A DNA stretch of 64,000 bases from Diospyros lotus (taxonomy: Eukaryota; Streptophyta; Magnoliopsida; Ericales; Ebenaceae). Location of the stretch: NCBI RefSeq assembly GCF_014633365.1, contig NC_068350.1:3229001-3293000 (forward strand), written 5' to 3'. Under the pieces are notes generated by a model. The model did no database searches, had not been told where the DNA came from, and saw only the letters and a program-made list of their open reading frames with translations. Positions 35,313 through 46,935 of this stretch are shown here, one piece after another (within the stretch, counting starts at the first letter, position 1; each line of letters opens with the position of its first letter). A program made the translations under genes and the position numbers.

Positions 35313-35473
35313 TGCTTCTCCTTCTCGGCTTCACTCATCAATCTTCAGAATATATTCCATAAATCTTATAATTTCGGGAGATCTCATCTCATCGATCATC
35401 CAAAAGTAAAAGAAATTGAATTATAATTCTAATTGTGAATTTTATTGAAATTGAGAATTCTAAGGCTAATTGA

Positions 35474-36245
35474 GAGGCTATTTGGCATAGCGGTTTGACC
35501 GTTTTTAATCTGCTGCTTATGCAGCGCTATGTAGCGTTTTATTATAATGTGTTTGGCAATAATAATTAGCTGAAAAATTGTGTGATTTAAAAGCTATTGT
35601 AATAGCGTTTTACAAAAGTTAGTGTTTCAATTTTGACAAAAAACGCTATACAGTTGACCGACAAAAATACTATTCTGCCCTCAAGTTCATCTTCTTATCC
35701 TCTTTTGCTCTCCTCCCGTCATCTTCCCTTTGCTTCTAGCCATTACTGTCGCTGCCGCCATCGCCCCTCCTCTAGATCTGTCGTCGTTGTCATTCAGTTG
35801 GGTTGCCGTCGTCGCCCCTTCCCTAGATTCGCCATCGACTGTTGTTCTTGCTGTTCTTCGGTCGCTATTTTTCTCGCGCAGGTGCGACATATATATATTA
35901 TGTTATATGTGTATATATATATATAACACAAAATAATATATACTATTATTATATACAATATATATAATATATAGTAATATTGTATTAATATATTTTTAAT
36001 AATTATATATAATTTATTAACATTTAATAATAAAAATTTACATCATTTAATATCATGTCTATTTTAATCTTTTTGTCAAGTTTTAATAAATTATCAGTTC
36101 TTTCAAACCAAACACATAAATATTAACTAACAGCTTAAAAACATATTTTTTCAAACACATTATCAACTTAAACACTACACAACTTTTATACTAACAACTA
36201 CCCCATTTAAAAGCTCTACTAAAAAACGATAAGCCAAACGGCCTC
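35474..36245. mobile_element. Non-autonomous DNA transposon, possible PIF/Harbinger type
   Basis: The left end is GAGGCTATTTGGC; the right end, read in reverse complement, is GAGGCCGTTTGGC. TGA flanks both ends directly (35471-35473 and 36246-36248), a 3-base duplication like that of PIF/Harbinger elements. Inner ends are AT-rich and the middle (about 35680-35880) is GC-rich with CCGTCG-type motifs. It separates the divergent RUS3 and PPR genes. A hAT origin with an eroded 8-base duplication remains possible. Confidence 0.6.
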
Positions 36246-37042
36246 TGAATCCACAAATGAGATTTAATTAAGCTTGTTTTTTAAGTACTTCATCACATTT
36301 TTATTTATGTATCAAAATTTTTAATTAATACATAAAATTTTTCATTTGCTTCAAATTTACACTTACCATTTTATATTTTGTTAATAAATTAATAACCTTA
36401 AATAATATATAATATACACATTCGTCTCGTTAAATACATTAAATTCTTGATTAACATTACTTAAATGTCTAATTCAATCGATCATGTTTAACACATGAAA
36501 TTTTTTAAGATATTTGAAGACACCTTATTCAATTAAATGCTCATTTTTTAACTACTCATTATCAAAATATGAGATCAGGACTTATATAATATTAAATACA
36601 AAAAAAGAAAAATAAAAAAAAGTAAGAAATATCAATCAAAATATAATTAATACTCAATTAAAAAGTAGCAGTAATGTTGGAATGTCAATTTAACATATAC
36701 TGTACTGAATGTATATAAACTATGTCTGCATTCGAATTTACTTGGTGATACATCAAGGGGAAGGTCACCTATCTCTGAAAATTAGTCGGGTTAGGTTCAG
36801 GTATTTTTAGGTGAATAAAAAAAATAATATAATAATTAAATTTATAAAGAAGATGAATAACTACTTAATCTGTTACAAACAAACACATTAAGAATAATTA
36901 GATAGTAAACACCACATAAATTTAAAAAAAAAAAAGAAGAAGAAGAAAACCGTAATTAATTAACATGCAAGGGTTGAAGGTTTAGTCTAGATGGACCAAA
37001 AACTGCAGCCCAAAGTGGAAAACAAAATGCATTACCATTAAG
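36246..37042. other. AT-rich intergenic sequence between RUS3 and tRNA-Asn
   Basis: No gene is seen. AT-rich throughout, with an A-run and GAA repeats near 36928-36948. Confidence 0.5.
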
Positions 37043-37116
37043 CGCTAGAAGGAGGGCTTGAACCTCCGACCTTGTGGTTAACAGCCACACGCTCTAGCCA
37101 ACTGAGCTATTCCAGC
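37043..37116 (-). tRNA. trnN-GUU: tRNA-Asn (GUU anticodon)
   Basis: The 74-base minus-strand sequence starts GCTGGAATAGCTCAGTTGG and ends CTTCTAGCG. The acceptor stem pairs GCTGGAA with TTCTAGC (one G-T), the anticodon loop reads CTGTTAACC with GTT, and the T arm holds GGTTCAAGCCC. The A and B box promoters are intact, there is no intron, and CCA is not encoded. TTTT at 37027-37024 on the minus strand is a suitable Pol III terminator. It lies 120 bases from the PPR start codon and points away from it. It is nuclear type, not organellar. Confidence 0.96.
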
Positions 37117-37236
37117 GGATGCGGTGTCTCCTTCTCGTTGCTAGAATATGGCGTGTTGCCTCTCCGCTTTCGCAGTGCGTAAAAGAGGAAGAAGGCGAAG
37201 GATGGATTGGTGGCGAGAGAGAAAGATCAAAGGAGA

Positions 37237-39210
37237 ATGTGGAGACGAGCTGCTTCTTCGTACTTCTTGATTTCTTCCAGTTGCCGACGCTTATCTTCCG
37301 AAGCCGAAGCTCAAGCCCCATCCCTTTACTCTTTCCTCCAACCCTCACTCTTCGCCTTGAACCGGAAGCCACACCCGCCCAAGCAAGAAGAAGAAGCCCC
37401 CCAAACCCTGACGCTAAATCAGCACGCCGCCTTGGAAACCGCTCTCCAAAAATCCCTCTCCGCCGGCAACACCGACGAGGCCTGGAAATCTTTCAAGGCT
37501 CTTCTCTCCAACGCCTCTTCTTCCCCGAGTAAGCCTCTCGCCAATTCTATCATCACCCATCTCTCCTCTCTCGCTGACGCCCATAATCTCAAAAGGGCTT
37601 TTGTTTCTGTCGTCTTTTTGTTGGACAAGAATCCCAATTTGCTCGACTGTAAAACCCTAGAAGCCCTTTTCGATTCCATGAGAGTTGCCAGTGCTGCCGC
37701 CCCTGCCTTTGCGTTGCTTAAATGCATGTTCAAGAATAGGGTTTTTGTTCCTTTCGGTCTCTGGGGCGATGTTCTCGTTGAAATTACTAGGAAAAATGGC
37801 AGCTTTTTGGCTTTTCTCCGTGTTTTTGGCGAGAATTGTAGGATTGCTTTGGATGAGAACCTGCATCATATGAAACCCAGTTTGGCTGCGTGTAATGCGG
37901 CCTTGGAGGCTGCTTGTTGTGAGCTTGAATCTGTTACTGATGCCGAGAGTGTTATGAAGATGATGTCTGCTTTGGATGTGAGGCCGGATGAACTGAGTTT
38001 TGGGTTTCTTGCATATTTGTATGCGTTGAAGGGGCTTAAAGAAAAGATAGTTGAGTTGGAAAGTTTGATGAGTGGATTCGGTTTCCTCAACAAGAGAATA
38101 TTTCTTAGTAATTTGATTAGTGGGTATGTCAAGTATGGTAGTTTAGAGTCTGCTTCCATGACTATTTTGGGTAATCTGAGAGGAGATGGAGAGGATTCAA
38201 ATTTCAATGAAGAGACTTTTCTTGGAGTGGTGAAAGGTTTTCTTCAGAAAGGAAGTATCAAGGATTTAGCCAAGTTAATTATTGATGCTCAAAAGCTGGA
38301 ACCTCCATCAATCGTAGTTGAGCAATCAGTTGGTTATGGCGTCATTGGTGCCTGTGTTACACTTGGCTTCCTAGATAAGGCGCACAACATCCTCGATGAA
38401 ATCAATGCCAGGGGATGTTCGATTGGGCTTGGTGTTTATTTGCCAATCTTGAAAGCTTACTGCAAGGAGCAAAGGACGGCTGAAGCAACTCAATTGGTTA
38501 TGGAGATTAGTGATTCAGGACTGCAGTTGGATGTTGGTACATATGATGCGCTGATAGAAGCATCCATGTCTAGCCAAGATTTTCAATCAGCTTTCTCTTT
38601 GTTCAGGGACATGAGGGAAGCAAGAATACCTAACTTGAAGGGAAGTTACTTGACCATAATGACATGTTTGACAGAGAATCACCGGCCTGAGTTAATGGCA
38701 GCATTCTTAGATGAGGTTGTTGAGGATCCTCGGGTCAAAGTGGGTACGCATGACTGGAATTCAATCATTCACGCCTTCTGTAAAGCTGGACGGTTGGAAG
38801 ATGCTAGGAGGACTTTTAGAAGAATGATATTTCTCCAGTTTGAACCTAATGAGCAGACATACCTGTCCCTCATCAATGGGTATGCAACTGCAGGGAAATA
38901 CTTCAGTGTTTTGATGCTGTGGAATGAGGTTAAGAGAAGGGTTTCCATTGATGGAGAGAAACAGTTCAAATTAGACCACAATTTGGTAGATGCTTTCCTT
39001 TATGCTCTAGTTAAGGGAGGCTTCTTTGATGCTGTAATGCAAGTTGTGGAGAAATCTCAGGAGATGAAGATCTTCGTTGACAAGTGGAGGTACAAGCAAG
39101 CTTTCATGGAGAACCATAAGAAACTCAGAGTATCAAAGTTGAGAAAGAGAAACTCAAGGAAAATGGAAGCACTTGTTGCTTTCAAGAATTGGGCCGGTCT
39201 GAGTGCATGA
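37237..39210 (+). CDS. P-type pentatricopeptide repeat protein, At1g69290-like
   Basis: One intronless frame of 657 codons, as usual for plant PPR genes. The first in-frame ATG is 37237 (MWRRAASSYFLISSSCRR), whose arginine- and serine-rich start looks like a mitochondrial presequence. Upstream codons in this frame lack an ATG. The body is a series of degenerate helical repeats; clear ones include TYDALIEASMSSQDFQSAFS, HDWNSIIHAFCKAGRLEDAR and NEQTYLSLINGYATAGKYFS. The basic C-terminus contains KLRVSKLRKRNSRK. P-type PPR proteins bind organellar RNA and affect its processing, stability or translation. I see no E, DYW or SMR domain. Length and overall features fit Arabidopsis At1g69290, an assignment from memory. 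The core promoter overlaps the neighbouring tRNA region. Confidence 0.92.
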   Translation: MWRRAASSYFLISSSCRRLSSEAEAQAPSLYSFLQPSLFALNRKPHPPKQEEEAPQTLTLNQHAALETALQKSLSAGNTDEAWKSFKALLSNASSSPSKPLANSIITHLSSLADAHNLKRAFVSVVFLLDKNPNLLDCKTLEALFDSMRVASAAAPAFALLKCMFKNRVFVPFGLWGDVLVEITRKNGSFLAFLRVFGENCRIALDENLHHMKPSLAACNAALEAACCELESVTDAESVMKMMSALDVRPDELSFGFLAYLYALKGLKEKIVELESLMSGFGFLNKRIFLSNLISGYVKYGSLESASMTILGNLRGDGEDSNFNEETFLGVVKGFLQKGSIKDLAKLIIDAQKLEPPSIVVEQSVGYGVIGACVTLGFLDKAHNILDEINARGCSIGLGVYLPILKAYCKEQRTAEATQLVMEISDSGLQLDVGTYDALIEASMSSQDFQSAFSLFRDMREARIPNLKGSYLTIMTCLTENHRPELMAAFLDEVVEDPRVKVGTHDWNSIIHAFCKAGRLEDARRTFRRMIFLQFEPNEQTYLSLINGYATAGKYFSVLMLWNEVKRRVSIDGEKQFKLDHNLVDAFLYALVKGGFFDAVMQVVEKSQEMKIFVDKWRYKQAFMENHKKLRVSKLRKRNSRKMEALVAFKNWAGLSA

Positions 39211-39640
39211 TCATACAGCACATCTTCACTGTGCTTACTTTGTTTACTGGAGGTTCTTTTTTGGTGCAGAGATTATTGATATCTCATTGACAGCTAAAAA
39301 AGGAGGTTGAGAAAGAAAAAATTGGATATATGAATGGCATATTGCTTTTGCATATTTATTCCTGCTAAGGCATCAAATTCATAAACACCTAATGTTTCCA
39401 TATTTGGCCACGGCTTGGACTGGATGGAATTTCAAATGAAACTTCTCTCAGCATCTAATCACAAAAATGAGCTGCTCCGAGGCTTCAAAGAACCCAAGTT
39501 CTTGGCTAGTCAGGATGCAAGTACTTCATGAATGTAGACCTGATGAAGTGTAAGAATATATGTTGAAAAATTGGGGACAAATGTCAATGCATAACCATAA
39601 TGAAAGATTCTCCTCACTTGATTTTGTGCTGGCAAGGAGC
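39211..39640. other. PPR 3' flank
   Basis: Untranslated or intergenic sequence with no further gene recognised. Confidence 0.5.
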
Positions 39641-39770
39641 ATTCAGCATGTATTTGGCTTGGTAGCCATGGGTTCGAGTTCTAAAAAATCTCCTTGCAAA
39701 ACAAGGGTTCTACATACAAAAATGACTCTCCTGACCCTCGCAAAATGGGGAGCGCTGTGCATTGAGGACA
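39641..39770 (+). repeat. SINE-like element (Au-type body)
   Basis: GGTAGCCATGGGTTCGAGTT contains a Pol III B-box-like GGTTCGAGTTC. It is followed by CTCCTTGCAAAACAAGGGTT, then CTGACCCTCGCAAAATGGGG and AGCGCTGTGCATTG. The order matches the plant Au-SINE body and 3' end, but is diverged. Confidence 0.55.
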
Positions 39771-40595
39771 CCATTTATAGAATTTTCAACATCTATTAAG
39801 ATTTGTGATGGTTATGATAAAGAATTTGCAATAGCATACAACATTTACAACAAGAAGCATAAGCAATTGTTCCTTCTCTTGGTTGGGATGTAGTGAAAGA
39901 GAGGCATGATACCTGCTTTTCCCACTCTTTGGATGGTGCTTTGAACATTATCAGATGTAGTGGAGACTGGAGATATCACTGGAGGGCATCTATGAGCTTG
40001 CCAGGGTGATAGCTGCCAATTGGTCACCTGAAAGAGTTGCCCTTGGCCTGATGAAGCAAAGATAGGTGCAGCTATGGTGCTCTTGAAAGCTGCTAAATTT
40101 TAGCTTCTGCTTGTTGAGTGTTCATTATTTGCAATGGATCAATCATTTCATTCTATGCTACAGTGTTGTTCTCTCATCATCACCGGGTAGGTTTGATTCT
40201 TCACAAGATAGATTGGTGAAATGATATCATGCAATCAATTCATTTCATGCTGCAGTGTTTTCCTCCTGTCACCATGTAGGCTTCATTCTTCATAAGATAA
40301 TTAGCTATTGCAACAAAATATTATGCAGTGTAGATTTTAGCTCACCGATCAATATACTTACGTTTAACATCTATGTTAAAAGATCCAACAATTTTATCAT
40401 TGGTTGGCAGCTACGTAGCTTAATCCTACTTTTTCATTTGAAATGCCAATCCAATGCTACTACCTTTATCATCACAAAACTGAATGCTGTCACCTGCACA
40501 ACTAAGATGCCAGGCTATGATGCTGTCCATGTCCCTTGGGAATTGGCTTGATTTCTCCTTTAAAAGTAGGGGTCTCTAGTCATGGTTGATGGCAT
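39771..40595. other. Intergenic sequence, no gene recognised
   Basis: Two diverged direct repeats are visible: ATCAATCATTTCATTCTATG with CTACAGTGTTGTTCTCTCATC near 40138, and AATCAATTCATTTCATGCTG with CAGTGTTTTCCTCCTGTCACC near 40232. A minus-strand open stretch at 39845-40027 has no recognisable features. Confidence 0.45.
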
Positions 40596-41672
40596 GGTTA
40601 TTAAAATCGCGAGTTGACTTGTATGATTTTACGAGTTTATGAGTCATCAAGCATAAAACGAGTCAACTCGCATCTAGAATCGATTTTTGGTGGAATCGGA
40701 CCTGACTCGTGAGTCAGGCCAGTAAAATTGGTAAACCGAATCAAGTTTCCCTTAAGTTTCTAGGTGCTTAATCAGCGTGCTTTCCCAATTTCCCCCATTT
40801 TGGTCCTCCTTTTGAAACCCTATAGGCTAGCAATCGCATTCCCCCTTCACCCCGTTGCTGCGACGTGCTTAAATTGGCTTCCCCCTTGCTGCGACAAGGT
40901 TGATTGGTGTCGCCGCCGGTGCTTGCTGCTGCGTCCGGTGCCTGCGTATTGCTGTGTGCTTGATTCCTCTGCATCCGATTGTTTTGCTGTAGGTACAATA
41001 CAATAATTCCTATGCTTGTAACTTATTTTGTTTCCATCTTGGGATCCATTATTTATCAAAAATATGGGTTTGGTTGGCTGTTTTTGAAGGTAATGGTGGT
41101 GAACTGTGAACAGGGAGTTTGGGTATTTATCAAAAATGTTGCCTCTTAACAGAAATATTTGATGAAATGGACAATCAAAAGGGCATGTGATTATGCTGAT
41201 TTTGGCCTTTGTGCTTTCCAATCTGGATTTGTTAAAATTATTGGTGGCCTGAGTTGTCTGCTATGATTATGCATATATATACACACACACACACACATAT
41301 ATATATATCTTGCTATTCAAAAGTTAATTCATGCCCGATGGTCACAGTGAGTGAAACATTATATATTTAACAATGTTTGTTGATTATGATAGTAATATTT
41401 GTTCTTTGAAATTTTGATTATGGATGGATGAATGATAAATTGATGATAAATGATAGAGTTAATATTTAGAAATTTCATATTATTTAGTATTTTTGAAATT
41501 TATAGATGAAATAATTTTGAAATAGATATATACATTTCATTTATAATAAGGATTATATCATTATATATATATTTACAAGGGTATTTTTAATTATCCATTA
41601 AAGTTTACGATTTTACGATCCGATTTTACAGACCCTTTTATAATTCTACTTAAAATCTCCATTTTAACAACC
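40596..41672. mobile_element. Non-autonomous DNA transposon with short terminal inverted repeats
   Basis: It begins GGTTATTAAAATCG and ends, in reverse complement, GGTTGTTAAAATGG. Subterminal motifs on both sides are built from GATTTTACGA and AAAATCG units, a pattern common in plant repeats of this kind. The middle is GC-rich (about 40850-40985) and an AC/AT microsatellite lies at about 41276-41310. No clear target duplication was found and no transposase is seen. Confidence 0.55.
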
Positions 41673-43492
41673 TTGGTTAATAGACACTAGAGTACAACCT
41701 AGATGCTCTTACTCTATCCTCAGTGAACTGAGAAATTTTCTCCATTGCCACTCCTTTTTGGTATTCTCTCCTTTCCTGGCTGTCATTCTCTATGCTGTTT
41801 TGGTACTTATTTCTTGTTTCCTTTTGCTCTTTCTTCCTCTCCATTCCTTCAATTCCTTTCTTTGGATGACTCGTGTTGATCTTGATGGTAACTTTTCTGA
41901 TCACTTGGTACCTGTTGATGAGACTTTCTATGGCCAATGACTGGCGAAGACATGTGGATAATTGTGCATTGCAATTAAGCTATATACTCATTCTTTGATT
42001 TTTATTCTCAGGAGTAAAACAGAGTGAATAGATTTAGCTAGCTTTTGTTTATAAACTTGGATGTTAACGTCAAGTTCTAGGTAGGGTTTAAATTTGGTGT
42101 GATTTTCCTAGGTTGATTAGGCTTGAGTTTCAGCAATATGTCTAATGTGAACTTTTATTTTCCTAATATGAACAAAGAGTATATGTTACTTTAATTTTGG
42201 GTGCTCCACTGTGACCAAGGCAAAACTGATCTAGAAAATAGAATATATGTTATTTCACTTCATATTTATGGCTCAAACTTAATATGAGATGCCATTGTAT
42301 TATCCAAAGAAGATTCTTTGAGAAGTTGGATGGCTTTCCTTTAGAACAGACGCGATTCAGTGGCGATACTTATCATCTGACTGGTCTATATCTTGGTTGT
42401 TTGGTTAAATCAGTATACAGTATTAAGTCTTGCTACTTGTGGGAATCTAGATGATGCCAACAGATTAGGACAATAAAGCAGGATTTGTGTGGCTAGAGCT
42501 TTGCTCTTACTACAACCATACCATCCTTGATTAAACTGAAGATCGATAGGGCCATCAGAGAATTAGAACTGTGATGGGCTTTCTGAGCCAAATAGATCTT
42601 CCACAAGAGGCTTGCAGATTATACATTGCTCTTGATCATCCTGATCAGTACTCTACTGAAAACCCTCTTGCAGAATTAGATGATTGCAGGCCATTGATGT
42701 CAATAATTCTAGAAAATTACCATATTCGGGTTAACATGGCATATATGCAAACTTATGATAGTGTACCTTCATGACAACTATTTGTGCTGATCTGAATGAG
42801 ATTCTTGAAAATTTCAGTCTGCTAACAGATGTTAATTAAACTAGTGAAGCCTTCCTTTAATTGATGACATCTGCACCTTGGCTCTAATTCATGCTTTGCA
42901 CTCACAGATCTCCAAGAATGTCCCAGATGCTGCTCTTTCAGTTGAGCGTGTGGGCCATTCTCATGCTTTCTTGCACTAGAGCTGGCTCACCATGGGTTGC
43001 TCAGCATGATCAAAAACCAGAAAACAAATGCAGCCCAGTAAGACCAAACTTCATGCTCACCATCTCTCAGATTACAGATTTTAGTTATTTATTTAAGAGT
43101 TCGGTTGGAACGACTCTCTCTCCACTCCCACAAAGCAATAAAGCCTTGTACATTGATTTGAGAGACGCCCATTCAGTTAAAGTTTCGTTGGTCCTGTATA
43201 AATGTAATAAACTTAGGAAATGTTATTTTAACAGTTAATTCAGGTGTTTAATTAGAGTTTAAGTAGTATTTTTAAATAAATTAATGATGGGTCCACAAAT
43301 TGCATCAAAAGAGATCTGAGCCGTTGGTTCGGGATCAGATGGCTAGATTGTTATGGATACCTAGATCATGTCCTACTGTCATGTGAGGGCTTCGGGTATA
43401 TGTGGAAGAATGTTAATACTCCTTCCCTAATAATCAAATAACAAAGTACATAACATGCATGTAAAGTAGTGCTGTCACACGATGACCATGTG
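41673..43492. other. Intergenic region with coding-like fragments
   Basis: Besides the block at 42571-42774, a plus-strand stretch at about 42906-42980 reads ISKNVPDAALSVERVGHSHAF and stops, and 41860-41940 reads DLDGNFSDHLVPVDETFYGQ and stops. They may be decayed exons of an unrecognised gene or chance. Confidence 0.35.
42571..42774 (+). pseudogene. Coding-like fragment of unknown family
   Basis: An open frame of 67 codons with exon-like composition reads EACRLYIALDHPDQYSTENP, then LAELDDCRPLMSIILENYHI, ending at TGA. Only this frame is open. I do not recognise the protein and see no complete gene around it. Confidence 0.35.
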
Positions 43493-45400
43493 CAGGGCCG
43501 GCCTGAGATTTTAAGGCCTTAAACGAAATTTTTTATGAGACCCTCTATAATTATATTTAAAAATAAAATTAATATAAATAATTTTTTTATTATATAAAAT
43601 TTATAATATTTCATTTTAAATTTACTCTTTTAGCATTTTTAGATAAAAAATTAATAATTAAACTATTACAATTAATTTGTTCCAATATATATTTTTTAAT
43701 AAACACCATTGCCAATCTATTAGTGTAGAAAGATCACAAATATTGAAATATATATACAAAATTAATTGATAATTTTAGGGGCTAATAAAAAAAATAAAAA
43801 ATATACCTAATAAGTCACGTAACGAGAAGATGAGGATGAAAATGAAATTGCTGAAAATAAAACATAGTTGTGAAATCGGTTGGATTGAGAGTCTATGCCT
43901 GCGTAGATTGATGGCAGATGTAAGTGACAATGGATATATAAGAAATTGAAAAGGAGATGAATCGAGGAAAACGATAGAGTCGCGGCCACGATTAGGCGCA
44001 TAGAAATAGTTGTAATACAATCATACAAGAGAGAGATTAAGATTAATTAAAAATACATGAAATAGTTGTGAGGGGATGGATGCCACTGTTAGACGCACAG
44101 AAATAAGATTGATTATTGATAAAGGAATATGAGAGATTGAGATTAATTAAAAATTTACAGTGATGCGCATTTGATAAAAGAAAAGTGAGAGATTGATATT
44201 AATTAAAAATTTATAATGGGTTGAAATGGGCATGGCCCTAACGTTTCTTTAATTTTTAAATTTATTGTTTTTAATTAATTTTATTTTTTATTAATTTAAA
44301 ATCTAAAAATTGAAATGGGCCACACTTCTCTTGGCCATGATACTAATCACTTGGGTTATTCCACTTAAGCACGATCAGTATGAAATTTAGACTAAAAAAT
44401 AACTTATTAATTGGGTTAGTGAATCTTAGAGGGGGAGTGTAATTTACCCTATTTTATACCATTTGTATGAATATATATACATTTTATGAAATTATGAATG
44501 TCAATCTACATTTAACTATTTATAAGGTAACATTATCTCTATTGCCATTTTTTTTTTTTTGTTGTAAGTCTCCCTCTATTTCTTCTTTGTTCCACTCTCA
44601 ATCTTTGTCTTTTTTTTTCTTTTAAATAATATTTATTAATCAAAATATAGATCGAAAAAAATAAAATAAAAAAATATTATAGATTTTTATTTTTTTCAAT
44701 GTGTTTGTTAAACTTATTTGATAACTTTTAAAAAATAAATCACATGACTTCTTATTTGATATTTTTTATATATATTTATTTTTTTTAAATGAACATATCT
44801 TAAACTTTACAAATAAAAAAAATAATACATACGTTCTTCAATGTATTTTAAAAAATTTAATAAATAATTTGATAAAAATTTTAAAATATTTTTTAATTTT
44901 ATCTTGATGATTCAAATCTTAATCTATAAAATATTTTAATTTTATTTTGATATAATTTTATTTTATTTATGTTAATAAAAGTTATTTAAAGTAGATGCGT
45001 TTAAACTGGCTGAACCCAATATTTTTTTTAACTCTTTATTTATATATATATATATATATATAAGAATTTCAAAATTCAATATTTTATTGGCTTTTCAAAA
45101 TTAAGTAAATTACGCTCTTAAAGTTTAATATAATTATTATAAATTTAGTTTTTTTTTTCTAACTATAAATTAGATATTTAAAAAATATTTTATAAATGTA
45201 AAAATGTATTTAAGAAAAGATTAAGAGAGATAAGAGGAATAAAAATTATAAAATAATGTCTGATATCTTAAAAGGCGCAGAGTAGTGTACTGCTACAGGT
45301 GAGTTTTTAAGTTAACCTCAGGAGGGGGAGGGCCCCTGTAACTTAGCCAAAAGACAGAAAAAAAAAAGTAGATGAAAGAGACCTTCTTTACAGACATGCA
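43493..45400. other. Repeat-rich AT-rich region, hAT-like end at its start
   Basis: CAGGGCCGGCCTGAGATTTT at 43493-43512 resembles the terminus of plant hAT elements. I could not find a matching opposite end; GGGCATGGCCCTAACG at about 44229 is a weak candidate. Two diverged direct repeats with GATTAATTAAAAAT and CATAGAAATA lie at 44030-44220. The rest, including a (TA)n run near 45043-45062, is AT-rich with no gene. Confidence 0.4.
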
Positions 45401-45407
45401 GAGAGGC

Positions 45408-45413
45408 TATAAA
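45408..45413 (+). promoter_or_regulatory. TATA box of the OFP6-like gene
   Basis: TATAAA in a GC-richer context, 107 bases before the ATG. It is followed by a CT-rich leader (45465-45505), a common plant 5' UTR feature. Confidence 0.65.
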
Positions 45414-45514
45414 GAGAGAGAACCAGTCGTCTCTCTTGCCTTCAATTCCATTCCATCAGTCAAATCTCTCTTTCTCCCTCTCTCTCCCCTCTCACTCTCT
45501 CAAAGTCTTCTACA

Positions 45515-46048
45515 ATGTCAAGCAACAGGAGGAAGCTCGGGCTGAACACAGTCGCCGTGGATCTAGGCTGCAGCTGCCGCCGGCCAAAACTCGGCAGCAT
45601 CTTCAACCCCAAAACCCCCACTTCCAGCCGCCGCTTCCTCCTCCGCCGTTCTTCCTCTTCCTCCAGCAAACACGGAAGCACCCACTTCTCCTCCGACGAA
45701 TCCGCCACCACCGGCACCCTCTTCTCCTCCGCCTCTGACACCCCGCCTTGCTACTCCGACTCGGAGCTCGAGCTGAAGGGCCTGCGAGCCGTGCAGGGCT
45801 TCGGGAGGATCGGCGGCGAGAGCTTGGCGGTGGAGAAGGATTCCGACGACCCCTACCTGGACTTCAGGCGGTCGATGCTTCAGATGATAGTGGAGAAGGA
45901 AATATACTCCAAGGCTGAGCTGCAGGAGCTTCTGAACTGCTTCTTGCAGCTGAACTCGCCCTACTACCATCCCACCATCGTTCGAGCTTTCACGGAGATC
46001 TGGAACGCCGTCTTCTCTGTCGGCCGTAGCAAGTCACGTGCCTTGTAA
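45515..46048 (+). CDS. OFP6: OVATE family transcriptional repressor, OFP6-like
   Basis: Intronless frame of 177 codons, starting at the first ATG after a CT-rich leader. The N-terminal part (residues 15-32) has the family pattern VDLGCSCRRPKLGSIFNP. A serine-rich linker follows. The OVATE domain spans about residues 104-168: VEKDSDDPYLDFRRSMLQMI, then LLNCFLQLNSPYYHPTIVRA and FTEIWNAVFS. OVATE proteins are plant-specific nuclear and cytoplasmic repressors that bind KNOX/BEL homeodomain proteins and TRM-type partners and influence organ shape and secondary walls. Sequence and length fit the OFP6/7/8 group. A second OVATE gene lies 14 kb away at 60233-60934, in the opposite orientation. Confidence 0.93.
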   Translation: MSSNRRKLGLNTVAVDLGCSCRRPKLGSIFNPKTPTSSRRFLLRRSSSSSSKHGSTHFSSDESATTGTLFSSASDTPPCYSDSELELKGLRAVQGFGRIGGESLAVEKDSDDPYLDFRRSMLQMIVEKEIYSKAELQELLNCFLQLNSPYYHPTIVRAFTEIWNAVFSVGRSKSRAL

Positions 46049-46935
46049 TCATTGCACGTGCAGTCATACCTCTGTACTTACATCTATCTTGGCTTCAACA
46101 AAATCTTGCCCCTATATGCTTAGATATAAAAAGATTGTGTTTATATATTCAGCCCTTTTGTTTTTAATTTCTGTACTCTCTTTTTGTTCATCGTCTCCAA
46201 CATTTTCATTTATGTTTTAGGGTAACATATAATATATGTGCAAGAGAGTTTTGGTACATATACTGGTCAGCTTTTAATTTATCAAGTCGTCAGACTAACC
46301 ATTCAAAAATTCTAAAAAATATTTGTATAAAGCCTGTAAACTAGTTACGATAAAGGTGTTGGTTGGGGGTTTATGGACGTGGCCTTAAAACTCCTCTGAG
46401 ATGCAGCTATGGAATGAATGAATATGAAATCTGAATCTCTTGTTGGGAAAAGATAAGAGGTTGGAGTGACATGACAGTTGTTTCAATGAGCTTTAATGGA
46501 AGTATACTTTCCCATCTTTTATTTACATTTTCAAACGTTATCATTTACACTTGGCTTCTAATAATTAGCAAATTTGCCTCTCCCTTCTCGCGCTCTGAAC
46601 TAATAAAGGAAAGTGGGGTATGAGAGAAAGTAACCGATGGATGAGATCAAAGACAACTTTAGAACAGTTGACAAATCCCATAACACAGTGAAAGAAGCTT
46701 GCTTTTGTACACATCTTTCATGGATCCCTTGAGCTTGCTTGGTGGAGATGCAACCTGTAGTTTCTCTCAGATTATGAATATTCCAGTACGTTTATCTCGT
46801 GAAACCATGGACGCAAGTCAATGATTCATATCACTGAGTTACCATTGCACAAAGAAGGAAAGTCAATAATGAGGTCGATGCTTGGGAGGCATTTGTGTGC
46901 ATATATATAAAGGTTTAGGCATGTTATTTTTGCTG
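46049..46935. other. OFP6-like 3' flank
   Basis: Untranslated and intergenic sequence. No other gene or obvious repeat. Confidence 0.5.

Noticed and set aside
35633..35936. ORFs with repeated S, V and A residues
   Set aside because: They lie in the GC-rich core of a DNA-transposon-like element, and low-complexity translation explains them.
37207..37236. Earlier start for the PPR gene
   Set aside because: The ten codons before 37237 contain no ATG in frame, and the presequence-like MWRRAASS starts at 37237.
43493..44340. Complete hAT element
   Set aside because: Only the left end resembles a hAT terminus; no matching right end or 8-base duplication was found.
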